Source: Nageia nagi
Lineage: Eukaryota > Pinophyta
Reading direction: 5' to 3'
Assembly: GCA_050084985.1 (NCBI GenBank)
Contig: JBITNC010000001.1
Coordinates: 121,520,001 to 121,584,000 of the forward strand
DNA length: 64,000 nucleotides
The first letter of the stretch is position 1. Each line of letters opens with the position of its first letter. Positions 11,581 to 21,526 of the stretch are shown in pieces. Below the pieces are notes generated by a model. It made no database searches. It was given only the letters and a program-made list of their open reading frames with translations, and had not been told where the DNA came from. A program made the translations under genes and the position numbers.

Positions 11581-12430
11581 CTCAATCTTGCCAAGATAGC
11601 CCCATCTTCGCTAACCCCAACTTAGAGCCAAGAAATTCGTGCTCTGTTAATAACTCGCAGATCCTGGTTCCTTGAGTGCAAAACTGACAACTGGATACTC
11701 TGATACTCTTCAGGGTCTTTGTCGCATGATCTCCTTGAATTGCTCCTTGATATCATGTTTTCACTCTTCAAACTTAACTGTCACCCAAAAGCCACTCTCA
11801 AGGCAATGCACATCATTGCCTTTGCAAAAATAAGGTCCCCAAAATGCTGCATCTTGGGATGTGTTGTGCGGGCACAACAGGTTCAAGACTGCAAAAGAAA
11901 GAACAAACAAGAGCAGAGATCACACGCGCATCGCACAGGAAGAGATCAGACCAATCACGATGAACAGGCTGAAGCAATACGATGGGCCAAGGAGGGGTGC
12001 CATGATCTTGGAAGAAAAAATCATACTAGTTAGATCTGTTTGAGCATGATATCCTTGTAAACATGCAAGCAACCTCCAACAAAGAACAATGCCCAGATGA
12101 AGACTACACGGGGAGGAAACGACACTAGGATGTGATTAAACACTCCTAGATGTGCCAAAAATTACTTAAACCGGATCACCCAAGGTGGTGCGCAGCACCA
12201 AAAAAGAACATGCATTGAGATGGAGAGAGCCACTCAGGTCTGGGGATGTCCACACAAAGGATAGGCATCGAAGCTAAGCAAACCCCACAAGCATGAACCA
12301 CCATGACGTCTTTTGCAGATCGCACAAACACAGGCAGATCTAAATACACAAAGTGATGTTGGAGACAAAGAACCCAGCAAGAATCAGAAAAAGAGCTTCA
12401 AGAATTGAATGCTTGCAAAATTTCTGAACA
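11580..12430 (-). other. 5' leader of the copia element
   Basis: This is untranslated sequence between the tandem repeats and the primer-binding site. No gene is supported. Short frames on both strands lack motifs. Confidence 0.5.
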
Positions 12431-12442
12431 GCTCTGAAACCA
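12431..12442 (-). promoter_or_regulatory. Primer-binding site of the copia element (tRNA-Met type)
   Basis: Directly after the CA that ends the 5' LTR, the minus strand reads TGGTTTCAGAGC. It differs at one position from the usual plant tRNA-iMet-complementary site TGGTATCAGAGC, and there is no spacer. Reverse transcription would be primed here. Confidence 0.85.
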
Positions 12443-12723
12443 TGAAACGACTTGCAAGGAAAGCAAATCAAGCCCAAGAACACAGAAAATGCGTAACACC
12501 ACAAATTTGGAAGAAGCTGAATCAAAACTGATCAATCTGAAATGATAATGGCGCCCAAATAAATAGGGCAAATACAAGCTAGTGTACAGAAGCATGCCAA
12601 CCATACGTGAACGGTAAAATGCACAAAATGACAAAGAAGTGGTTATCACCACAACAGACTAGTTAGAAATAAGAAGACCTAGGAAATAAATAAATACTCC
12701 TAAGTGAACTTAATACTCTAACA
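12443..12723 (-). repeat. 5' LTR of the copia element
   Basis: This is 281 bp, the same length as the 3' LTR at 2315-2595, with about 16 substitutions between them by hand count. It starts TGTTAGAG and ends CA on the minus strand. It is followed inward by the primer site and outward by the ctgct duplication. Confidence 0.93.
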
Positions 12724-12728
12724 CTGCT
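12724..12728. repeat. Target-site duplication, right copy (ctgct)
   Basis: This is identical to 2310-2314 and directly outside the LTR. Confidence 0.9.
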
Positions 12729-13568
12729 TGTGAAACTCAGCTTGTTGAGTTGAAACAGTCTGGGATCTCCACTCTTTTCTAGAGATAACACCATCTCATT
12801 CTTGGTATAGGCAGTTAAAATCTTTTTTCTATTTCAATGACATCAGCAGATTTAAGTTACGTAACTTGGTCAATTTTCAAAACTAATCTATTAGATCGGT
12901 TTCAGCAGATGTTCTTTATAGCTTCAGCCAGTACAGTAGGGTTTTATCCAATTACAAGCAGACCCTTAATTTGAGTAACAGATAAGTTTCCACAATTTAC
13001 AAACAGACTCAAGTTTCAGCTAACTCAGATAATTTATTTTTCAGAATGCAGATCTTTTTCAGAAATCTCTTTTTTCAACTTATCTTGATCTGCAAGTGTG
13101 TTGCAGGCCATTCAAATACAGACTGTCTGGCACAACACAGTAACTTTTATCTGGCCTTATGCAATTCCAGTCAAAAAAAAAGAATCTCCTACCTCTCACT
13201 GTTGGACTCAGAAATCATGGATACTGCCCAGGAATCAACACAGATGTCTACCGAAATTTGGCTAGTCTCCGATTATTTTGATGCTGTCTATCTCCCAAAA
13301 TCATTTTCCTGTCATCTCCTTACTCTTTTATTCTCCTTTCTGCTTCAAATCATGGTTCAATTTCATGCTGATGTTCCAACAACTTATTATGCTTTACTAT
13401 GTTATTATACTTTTTATCAGCAGATTTCTGATAAACATATAACTTCAAACTAATGAACATACAGGGAGATGACAGAGCCAAAGAAGGATACATATACTAT
13501 CTTGGAATTCTTAACCTGAAAGACATTTCCAAACAAAAAGAATATGCAATAACCTACTCCTGAACAAA
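12729..13568. other. No gene recognised
   Basis: This is the continuation of the DNA into which the copia element inserted. An open frame on the plus strand (13046-13453) has hydrophobic, low-complexity composition and no domain I recognise. I do not support it as a gene. Confidence 0.45.
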
Positions 13569-13845
13569 ATGCTTACAGTATATGATACTTTATGCGATAT
13601 AGAGACCGGGTTCGAATATCATTTCATTTTTCACTGTCCAGTCTATTATGAGATTCAAGGCCAGTACCATTGCCTCTTTTGTGACTCCCACCGATCAATT
13701 TCTTCATTCTTCCAGTATACAAACCAGAGATGTGTGGCCCTCTACATGCGAGAGGTTTTCCTTTTTCAGAAACGCCTCCTATCCCAACACCAGAAAAATG
13801 ACCACCGCATTACATCATTCTTCCAACCTGCCTCAGAGGAGGGGT
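13569..13845 (+). pseudogene. LINE 3' coding end fragment
   Basis: The plus strand reads EYHFIFHCPVYYEIQGQYHCLF, then a block like SISSFFQYTNQRCVALYMREVFLF. The same peptide pattern is read on the minus strand at about 22140-22320 (DHFIFRCSVYYEIRG, then RCVALYIKEAFLLRKRLL), at the end of a LINE reverse-transcriptase frame. This is therefore the C-terminus of the same LINE family in the opposite orientation, truncated at its 5' side. A change of frame near 13648 keeps it from being a single ORF. It is followed within about 50 bp by gypsy sequence. Confidence 0.7.
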
Positions 13846-13879
13846 CCCATCATCATAGATTTCCATGTCATTTTCATGT

Positions 13880-14920
13880 CACCCACTAGAGTACCCCTTC
13901 ATTGCAAGCTAACACACCCCATTGACTTGATTCCTACTTCCCCTTTACCAAATACTCCAATCTACCACACACAAATCCTAGAAAATGAGGAAATCAAGCA
14001 GCAACTACAGGAGTTGATTCAGAAAGACAATATCAAACTGAGCTCTTTACCGTGTGGCAGTCCAATTGTCTTGGCTTCAAAGAAAGACGGGTCTTGGAGA
14101 CTTTGTATTCACTATAGGGCCTTGAACAAAATCATTATGAAAAAAACACTATTTTTCACCAAGATTGATCTCAAATCCGACTATCGTTAGGTTCCAATTG
14201 AGCTTAATGATGTTTGGAAAACAACGTTCAAATCCAAAGAGGGTTTTTTCGAGTGGTTGGTTGTACCATTTGGCTCGACCAATGCTCCAACAACCTTCAT
14301 GTGAATAATGGACAACATTTTGCACACTTCACTAATTGATTCATAGTTGTCTACTTAAATGACATCCTCATTTATAGTAGGACATGGAAGTAAGATCTGC
14401 AGCATGTTTGGAAGGTGCTCCGAACTCTCCAACAATACAAGTTGTATACCAACGTGGAGAAGTGCACCTTCGCGATGAATCAGATTCAGTATCTTGGCTA
14501 CATTGTCAATAGTATCTTGGCTACATTGTCAATGAAGTTGGTGTTCATGTTGATTTGGCCAAGATTCAAATGATTCGGAATTATCCCACCCCAAAGACTC
14601 TCATAGACAACACAAGTTGTACACTAACTTGGATAAGTGCACCTTCAAGATGAAGCAGATTTAGCATCTTGGCTACATCTTCAATGAAGTTGGTGTTCAC
14701 ATTGATTCAATCAATATTCAAACAATCTAGGATTAGCATACCCCAAAGACTCTCAAAGAGCTTCGTATCATTTTGAGTCTTGCCAATTTCTATTAGAAAT
14801 TTGTTTTGGGGTTTTCAAACTTGCTTGGCCTTTGAAACAAGTCACCAAAGGCAAAGCTAAAGCCATGTTCCATTAGGGAGATACTCAACAATGAGCATTT
14901 CAAATGTTGGATGTGTTGAC
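13880..14920 (+). pseudogene. Ty3/gypsy reverse transcriptase fragment
   Basis: THPIDLIPTSPLPNTPIY, then LENEEIKQQLQELIQKDNI, GSPIVLASKKDGSWRLCI and FFTKIDLKSDYR are the fingers and palm of a gypsy RT, open to 14190. The block that normally links 'RALNKI' to 'FTKIDLKS' (the 'YPLPRIDDLLDQL' segment, about 19 residues) is missing. After a stop the reading goes on as [19 protein letters not shown] and then the degraded YLDD region. LANFYRRF- and FWS-like blocks appear near 14780-14880. A 23-bp unit is duplicated at about 14487-14535, and a block of about 150 bp is duplicated (14430-14597 and 14605-14757). It is dead, without LTRs that I can find. Confidence 0.8.
14430..14757 (+). repeat. Tandem duplication inside the gypsy RT
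   Basis: 'acaagttgtataccaacgt..gtgcaccttc' at about 14438 recurs as 'acaagttgtacactaactt..gtgcaccttc' at about 14609. The similarity continues through 'cttggctacat', 'gaagttggtgttca' and 'ccccaaagactct'. Inside the first copy, 'agtatcttggctacattgtc' is itself repeated in tandem. Confidence 0.8.
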
Positions 14921-16189
14921 ATGATTTTCTTCCCCCCGTGGGAAACAACACTGCAACGGTGAGGTAACGTTACTTACCCCCACTTGAAAGGATTCTAACC
15001 TCAAGGTTTATACGTCTTCGAAGCTCTAAAGGGGCTTCTAGTGACTTTGGATGGATAATTTGGCAATTGGTTTTCTTTCGTCACAGAATGACTCATATGA
15101 GGATGTGCTTGGGGTAATTAACTCTCAATTCATTTACAGACCTCTTGGGCTTTGTCTCAACTTTTTTTGTTTCCATGATGATACTTAAAAGCAAAAGGAT
15201 ATGACGGAGGGATATAAAAAAGGGTTGGCAGTTAATTATACAATAAGTAGAAATTGCTTACCGTTGTACAAGGTTTAGGGGTTTGACTTTCGGATTTATT
15301 AGGAGCTTCTACTTGGGGTATCAAGCAAGGGAGGAAACAACTAGATCAGGATCTTTCCCAAGCAAGAGCACGGGGCGGTAGTCAAGATGGACAGTGAGAT
15401 GGGGTTGATCATTCAGTTATCCATGTCCCAGATTATTCCAATCAAATGTCATAAAAGCGAAGTAACCCAAAATACTACAACCTTATGCAAATTGTAGAAA
15501 TGGCCATTCATACATTTAAGAAAGATATTCAATTGTCTTTCCCTAAAGTGCCGAACTTTCAAAGGAAATGCTCGTAAATGCACATGTAACACAACAACAC
15601 GATTTACATGTCATATACGCATTTGCAATCCCATGGAATAAGAAACTATACTCGCATTAATAACAAAGTTTCCCAAAATGATAAATCATACATACATGCA
15701 TTGGAAACCTCAACTCCAAAAATGCTATCAAAGAAATTTGCATTCAGCTCATGAAGAACTCTTTCTAACAAAGAATATATCTTTTCATACATTGGAGAGC
15801 CTTCTATAGCATCCTATCTTTACATCCAAATTTCTATATCTATCTCTTCCTCTATCTCCAATATCTCTCTCTCCATCCAAAAAATGACCCGACTAGGGGT
15901 ACCTATAGCATACATCTGAAAACTTCATTAAATGAAGCATCACCCTAACATTAATTATAGGGTTGCCCTAAACAACCATGCAACCCTAATACCACATTGG
16001 AGAAAGTAAACCATTAGCAAAAAAAAACTGCGGTTAACGTCACATCAATATCTGATCACACCAGATCAGATCACATCGCATTGCATCAAGTCTATTTGCG
16101 GCTGTGGGAGCAAAAACTCATTCGTCACAGCGCAAATTTTAAAATAACAAATGTCTTAAAACTGATAACAATAAAATATGCATTTTTAA
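14921..16189. other. Noncoding; possible LTR or 3' region of the next element
   Basis: No coding region is seen. The minus strand from about 16000 down to 15300 has LTR-like composition, with repeated 'agggttgc' words and a stretch of 'tctctctatctcc'-type pyrimidine/purine repeats at 15840-15880. It directly follows the stop codon of the unrecognised minus-strand ORF at 16190, where a 3' LTR would be expected. No second copy was found. Confidence 0.35.
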
Positions 16190-19069
16190 TCATCCCTCTG
16201 TGGGACCGGTAGCTTTGGCATGAGCAGCAACAAATATGTCCTCAAGAATCCCATGAGACCTGTCATCGAAGAAAGCCCTAGCCTTGGCAAGTCCTACGGT
16301 AGCAATTCTTCATCTTTTCTGTTGTGGAAATCCAAGATGAACTGAGAAGTAGCCTCTAACTGGAATTTCCAAAAGGCTAGGTTTTGTTGATTTTCAATGT
16401 GAGTTCCAACCCTCAACAGATTCATATCCTTCATGAAGATGAGCTCTCATATGACGTTTTGAACTTCTTGGACCACGAGCTCAACTCACCTCGCACTTCT
16501 GTCCTCGTTGATGAAACTGATCGATTGCACACACTGGCTCAATTGAAAGGTTAGAGTGAATAGTAAATCGGTTCTAGCCTAGGTGAGGTTAGCGCATTCT
16601 CTTGCTGCGAACCTTAGCCAACGTAGATGATAGGCGAGCTCCTAGCAATACTATACTTGGCTTGGTTGTCCCGCAAATGCCCTTCTTATGTTTTGAATGA
16701 CATGTTCATGATTCTAGAAGTCTAGTAGTAGTTGGGAAACGACCATGATCATGTTCTCCTCTTCCTTTTGTTTTTCCATGAGGGCAACCAATAGGAGCGA
16801 AAGCTCGTTGACTACTCTCATCACAGCATTGACGTCTTGCACCTTGACGTCTTCAATGGACATCTTGGTAGCTTCTATCTCATTCACCAATTTATTTTTG
16901 CTAGCCAAGGTCTTTCTTCAACTCCTTAATCATGTTTCCCTCTCGATGCCTTGTTTGACCATCTCATCCACATTGTAATTGATGGCGTGCTTATGTCTTG
17001 CCCACCCGATTTTCTTAACCTTGAATTCCTCGGAGTGGACCCGCACGTCCTGTAAGTCTTGTAGATGCTTCTTTTTGGAATAGCATCTATCGATGGTCAC
17101 CTTGTCATTTTTCATAGACACAACGGTATCTATTTCTTCGATCACAAAGTCCTCTGAGGTATTTCCCCTCCTTTGGCTAGATTCGTCATCATCACTTCTG
17201 TAGCTCATTTGGAGATCTTTGATGATTGCATCGATGTCGAAATCATACTTCTTCTGAGTGCCAAAACTTGATGCAATATTAGCTAGAGTGGTATTTGTAT
17301 TAGCAGGGACTGGCTCTCGAAGGATCTCCTCGATTCTTACTTGTTGGCTTTCAGTTTCAACTGGTTTCTCCTTGCTTCTTGATGATCTATGGCTGCCATT
17401 TTCTCATTGCTTTCTCTTCTTCCTTTGTTCCTCATTCTCACCTTTGTCTTCTTCATCTCCTCCATCTCCAATTGTAGAAGCTTTACTTAAGTTTGAGAGC
17501 TTGCTAGGGGCTGTTTGAGGGGCTTCCTTCCTAGGGGATGACCTCCTCTTCCTTCTTGGAGTGGTGGATTCTGAAGAAGCGGCCTGCCTCACTGGTATTG
17601 ACTCAGTAGGCAAAGTCTTGTTGACCTTCTTTGTCTCGAATTTTGCTTCAATATCTATGATATAAGTATCCTCTGTGTCGGACTGCGAGTCTTTGCCATC
17701 CTCATGTTCTCTCAATTTCTCCTCCTTCTGAATTAGATTCATGTGAGCCTGAGGATTCAGAGGATGTCTTAGAATCGGAGGATGAACTAGAGTGATCAGG
17801 CTCCTCAAGTTGGTTTGTTGCGGAGTGCTTTGAGCATTACCTGAGGTTTTCACCTCAATAGGTTCAAGGAATGTGTTTTCTACATGGTCTTCAGCAAGCG
17901 TCAAGAAGTTTGGGAGAGCCAAGGGATTCTCAGCCCAAATAGGTACAATAGGCATCATGGGGACGTCCTTAGGGATGGCATCTTCAAGTTGTCGGAGTGG
18001 AAAGTTTGGATACCCTATCTCCTTCATGATGTCGACGTCCTTAGTAATTTCTTTAACAACGGTATGGATTTCAGGTCCAATCCTGCCCAGAGTGGCATGT
18101 TCTCCTACTCGTCCTTGGTGTCTCCTTACTCTCGAGGAGGAGGTGGATTTATCAGTTGGGACCACACATGGTTCGTTTAAGCTCTGGATTCTTCTATCAA
18201 TTCGACCTTCAACTACCAAAACTTGGTGTACTTCTTGAATTTGCTTCTCCTCCCTCTTATTCATGTACCTTTCCTTATCTCCAAGAGGTATGTGCTCATA
18301 GGTTACAAGGTTTCTAAAGGCCCCCTATAGAAAATTGGATTCTTCCTTCAGGGTCATAAATGGGAAGTTGCCTGCTCCTCACTGAAGTGGTAGTAAGACA
18401 GTTCAACGCTCATCTCCTTGGCCTCCTGCCAAGTTGAGCAAGTTTATTCCCTGATGCAAATGGGGAGATTTGTGGTAGCATTTCTCTCTTCTTAACATTT
18501 TCATACAAAAATAGTAGTTGTCTACAAAACTCCATGAGCACCAACCGATTGCTAGCATATCAGGGCAAGAGATAAGGCCTGACTTCATAACCATAGACCC
18601 GAATATATGTGTGTGTGGTGTCTTCCAAGAAGTAATTTGCATGCCCCCGCATGGCTTCAACGGCAGAATCAGATATCCTTTTCACCATCTGCCTTCCTTT
18701 TATCTCCTTGTATATCTGGTATGCCCATCCGTCATTCCTCATGGCATAATGATCCCATCTGGATTCCAGCCACTATTCGGGGTTAGCTCTCCATATAGGT
18801 TTCTTCAGGTTGTTCAGGATTTCCATGTCTAGATGGGCTGATCTCCTATTTTTGCCATGTAGGAGGAAAACAAGGTAGGAGTTCATATGGAATCTCCTCG
18901 AGGAGCTGATGTGAGCTAGTTGGAAGGACAGAGAGTCACTTATCACCTTGCTCCATCTTATCTTCTGCCTGTTTCCAATTACAGCAATAAATCCGGTGAA
19001 TTCCTTCCAGAATTTGAAGTCATCTTCTTTACCAATGACCCTGGATAGCATACTGGTGATTTTAGACAT
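16190..19069 (-). pseudogene. Unrecognised long coding remnant (about 960 codons)
   Basis: A nearly continuous protein-like reading runs on the minus strand from MSKITSMLSRVIGKEDDFKF (19069) to ATGPTEG and a TGA at 16192-16190. It is broken by stops near 18773, 18403 and 17400 and by frame changes. The first third is tryptophan- and tyrosine-rich (WKEFTGFIAVIG, WAYQIYKEIKG, SAVEAMRGHANYFLEDTTHTY) and looks folded. The middle (18264-17404, 286 open codons) is highly charged, Pro/Ser-rich and has a basic patch TPRRKRRSSPRK. The last third is coiled-coil-like. I do not recognise a gag, protease, RT or integrase motif. Neighbours are retroelement debris. It may be the extra ORF of a large plant retrotransposon, but that is a guess. 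Confidence 0.55.
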
Positions 19070-19212
19070 TGTAGAGTAGAAATTCTACCTCTTTGCATTT
19101 ATCAATTAATCCTGTGAATCCCTTACTCTCATTTTCTAGCCAAACTCTGATGAGATCCCTAGCTCGTTGAGATTTCTCATAATAGTCTAGAGAGTCATTT
19201 TCAATGTAGACA
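19070..19212. other. Short spacer before the inverted-repeat element
   Basis: No feature is seen. It may be the upstream leader of the minus-strand remnant. Confidence 0.4.
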
Positions 19213-19866
19213 GAATATCTAAAATACCCCTGTAATTTGATAGAATATCGAAAATACCCCTATATTTTTAATAATATCAAAAATATCCCCCTTTCCACAT
19301 GAGACGTAGATCTGCATCATTGGCATGCCCTTCCAGAAGATAAGCTCCTTCATTCACTAGTCAATCGCATCGGACTTAAATTTGACCCATCCACACACAA
19401 ATGTCTACAAAACAGAAATATCCACATGTTTGTCAACTGTGGAAGTTTGGCGGTGCCCACGATGTTTTCGACTGTATGATTGAACGAGACATGATTTCCT
19501 CAATAGGCATTGACATTGTTTCACCAAATGCAACAAACAACAGGAGAAGTTCAACCACATCAATTCACCTTTCCCATCGTTCTCAAAGTATTTGCCAAAT
19601 GGAGATTTAGAACAGTGCTTATACATAAATCAAAGACTCTTGAAAAGTGGATTTCTATCTGATATGGTTGTGACTGCCCTAGTAGATATGCATGCAAAAT
19701 GTGGAAGTATAAACAAAACACACAAAATATGTATCTGTATTTTTAGCAAGCAAAATGTGGTTTACATTCCATTTAAACAGAAGGGAAGGATATTTTTGAT
19801 ATTATTGAAATTATAGGGGTATTTTCGATATTCTGTCAAATTACAGGGTTATTTAAGATATTTTCC
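19213..19866 (+). mobile_element. Small inverted-repeat element carrying a PPR gene fragment
   Basis: The segment 19213-19296 and the reverse complement of about 19781-19866 match over roughly 80 bp with about seven mismatches. Shared words are 'ccctgtaatttga', 'gaatatcgaaaatacccct' and 'ataatatcaaaaatatcc'. Each arm is itself about three tandem units of a ~29-bp A/T-rich word. The 484 bp between the arms encode part of a pentatricopeptide-repeat protein. The layout (terminal inverted repeats around a host gene fragment) is that of Pack-type DNA transposons. I could not define a target-site duplication, and no transposase is present. Confidence 0.55.
19395..19770 (+). pseudogene. PPR (pentatricopeptide repeat) protein fragment
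   Basis: The plus strand reads NIHMFVNCGSL, then after a +1 shift GGAHDVFDCMIERDMIS. After a degraded stretch it gives GDLEQCLYINQRLLKSGF, LSDMVVTALVDMHAKCGSI and SKQNVV. These match successive 35-residue repeats of plant PLS-class PPR proteins ('..VFDEMPERDVVSW', 'IHQRIIKSGFLSDVVVATALVDMYAKCGSI'). Plant PPR proteins bind organellar RNA. At most about two repeats are left, with a frame break and no start or stop context, so this is a captured or decayed fragment. Confidence 0.7.
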
Positions 19867-19870
19867 CTTT

Positions 19871-21133
19871 AATTTATTAGTATTCCTTCCAAATAATAAA
19901 TCATTTTAGATACCTAAATTTGGTATTTAATTAACCTCGAAAATCAAATTTAGGTGTCTATGCTTGTTGTCTTACAAATTCCGAATTCATGTAGATCTCT
20001 ACAAAGGAGACACAGGGAGAGAGGCCACACATCCCTTTTCAGAGATAGCCTCATTGTAGTCCGCTTTTGTTCTCACTTCTCTTCTCAAAGGTTCTGGCAT
20101 TTTGTACCAGCTTGCATTTTGTAATTCTATATTCATTCTTTAATTGAATACAGTCTATTTTTATTCATTGGAATAAATACTTGGCTCACCTTTTCTCTCT
20201 TCTCTTTCGATTCTGGCAAATTGTTTGCTGCTTGTATTCTTTTCCGGTGTTGTTTTGACTATCTATAGGATAGTATGATAAGTAAAATGAGCCATCCCGA
20301 ATCAAAAAGGCGAAACAAATTATCTTCATAGCACTTCTATGAAGGACAGAAAGCCAATGATCAAGATCAAGGCACTAAAAGGAAGAAACATGTTTTTCAA
20401 ACATGTGACAGCCTTAAGATGTTGCTCCAACTCATACATGTTAAGCACAATGAGCTTTAGAAAAATTGATTCCTTGAGATATTTAAAGAGTACAAGTAAG
20501 AATCCATTGGAGACCATTGATTCAAATTAGTGTGGCATGTTTCACGTATTTGTAAGTAATTGAAGGATATTATGCACTGGGCTATAGAATTTGGTAACAT
20601 TGAAACCATGATGAAGTCATGGACTGATGTCAGCATTCCCTATTTGTAATCTATGAAATTAAATCATGTATTATATCTAACCCTATGCCTCTGATGATGG
20701 GAATGCAAAGATGCATGTAGTTACAAGTTAGTTATTGCAGCATAAAACGTCGATAATTGATGCATGAAGAAGCTCTATCTAGATTAGCAAGACACATGCC
20801 TTTGCAACGACTGAAAAAGTTCTCTTGACAATTTGTCTACATTAGTAGATTCATATCCTGACATATGAACCTGACAAAATTGTCATGCGGTAATGTACAA
20901 TAAATCTGTAAACGCCTGATATCAAAACAGAAAAAGCTCTTTACTTTCTGGCTTTCTATTCTTGTGTTAAAAAAGGGAAAAAGAAACTTGCTCTATGCAG
21001 GTCCACAAATTACCCCAACCACACACCGTGCAAATATATGAATATTGCCAAGAAAAACATATAACACTAAATTATTAATAATCTTAAGAGAAAAAGGACC
21101 CTCTAGATGAAATTCACATGATATGCGCACAAC
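19871..21133. other. Intron or downstream DNA of the MYB gene, nothing recognised
   Basis: This directly follows the splice donor of exon 4 on the minus strand. Neither strand shows a coding motif. The expected next exon (the rest of the MYB repeat, normally starting with Arg-Trp) was looked for here and not found. Confidence 0.5.
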
Positions 21134-21526
21134 CTGTGAAAGCTGAGAAGCCGTTCGGTCATGCTTAAAAGCTCCTTTCAGAATACTTGACCAATTCCCT
21201 TCTCCACACTTATGAACAGCAGCAATAAGCTCTTCATCCTCCTCTGCTGTCCATAATTTTCTCTTTCTTCTTACTGGCTGGGCAGGGCTGATTAATGATG
21301 CATTTCCATCAACACCTTCTGAGGTACCTATTGTTGTCAACGGTTGCTTTTGTATTGAAACTGGCACAGTAATATTCATTCCTTGTGTAGAAATTCCTGT
21401 GTAATTATTGTTTGCACAGCTATCAGAAACACAAGTGGGGCTAGGGATGTTAATAGTCAATGGAGCTTCTACAATGGAATGGCTTGGTTGACCAGAATTG
21501 TCCGGTATCCCAGATGTCTCTAGAAC
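21134..21526 (-). CDS. DRMY1: DRMY1-like exon 4 (linker and start of MYB repeat)
   Basis: This is 393 nt, exactly 131 codons, bounded by a 'tttcag' acceptor and a 'CAG|gttgtg' donor. It begins VLETSGIPDN and ends TASQLSQ. The basic run RRKRKLW precedes the MYB repeat. The first two repeat tryptophans (KLW and GNW) are present. In the Arabidopsis homologue the next exon starts with Arg-Trp, so the donor falls at the conserved intron position. Confidence 0.88.

Larger units (their letters stand above)
2315..12723 (-). mobile_element. Complete but inactive Ty1/copia LTR retrotransposon, 10.4 kb
   Basis: Two directly repeated 281-bp LTRs (2315-2595 and 12443-12723) are flanked by a perfect 5-bp target duplication. 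Both begin with TG and end with CA when read on the minus strand. Next to the 5' LTR is a primer-binding site resembling tRNA-iMet. Next to the 3' LTR is a G-rich polypurine tract. Between them, in copia order, lie gag, protease, integrase, reverse transcriptase and RNase H. Every domain carries stops or frameshifts, so the element is not autonomous. The roughly 5.7 kb between the primer site and gag is unusually long for copia and is filled with tandem repeats and possibly a nested insertion. By hand count the LTRs differ at about 16 positions without indels. Confidence 0.93.

Noticed and set aside
10420-11675. Many overlapping open frames on both strands at 10.4-11.7 kb
   Set aside because: They follow the tandem repeats and share repeat-derived peptide patterns on both strands, which is not how real genes look.
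13046-13453. 135-codon plus-strand frame
   Set aside because: Low-complexity Phe/Leu/Ser composition, no homologous motif recognised, no splice or promoter context.
17873-18238. Plus-strand open frames opposite the unrecognised minus-strand remnant
   Set aside because: They are antisense shadows of the longer minus-strand reading, which continues beyond them in both directions.
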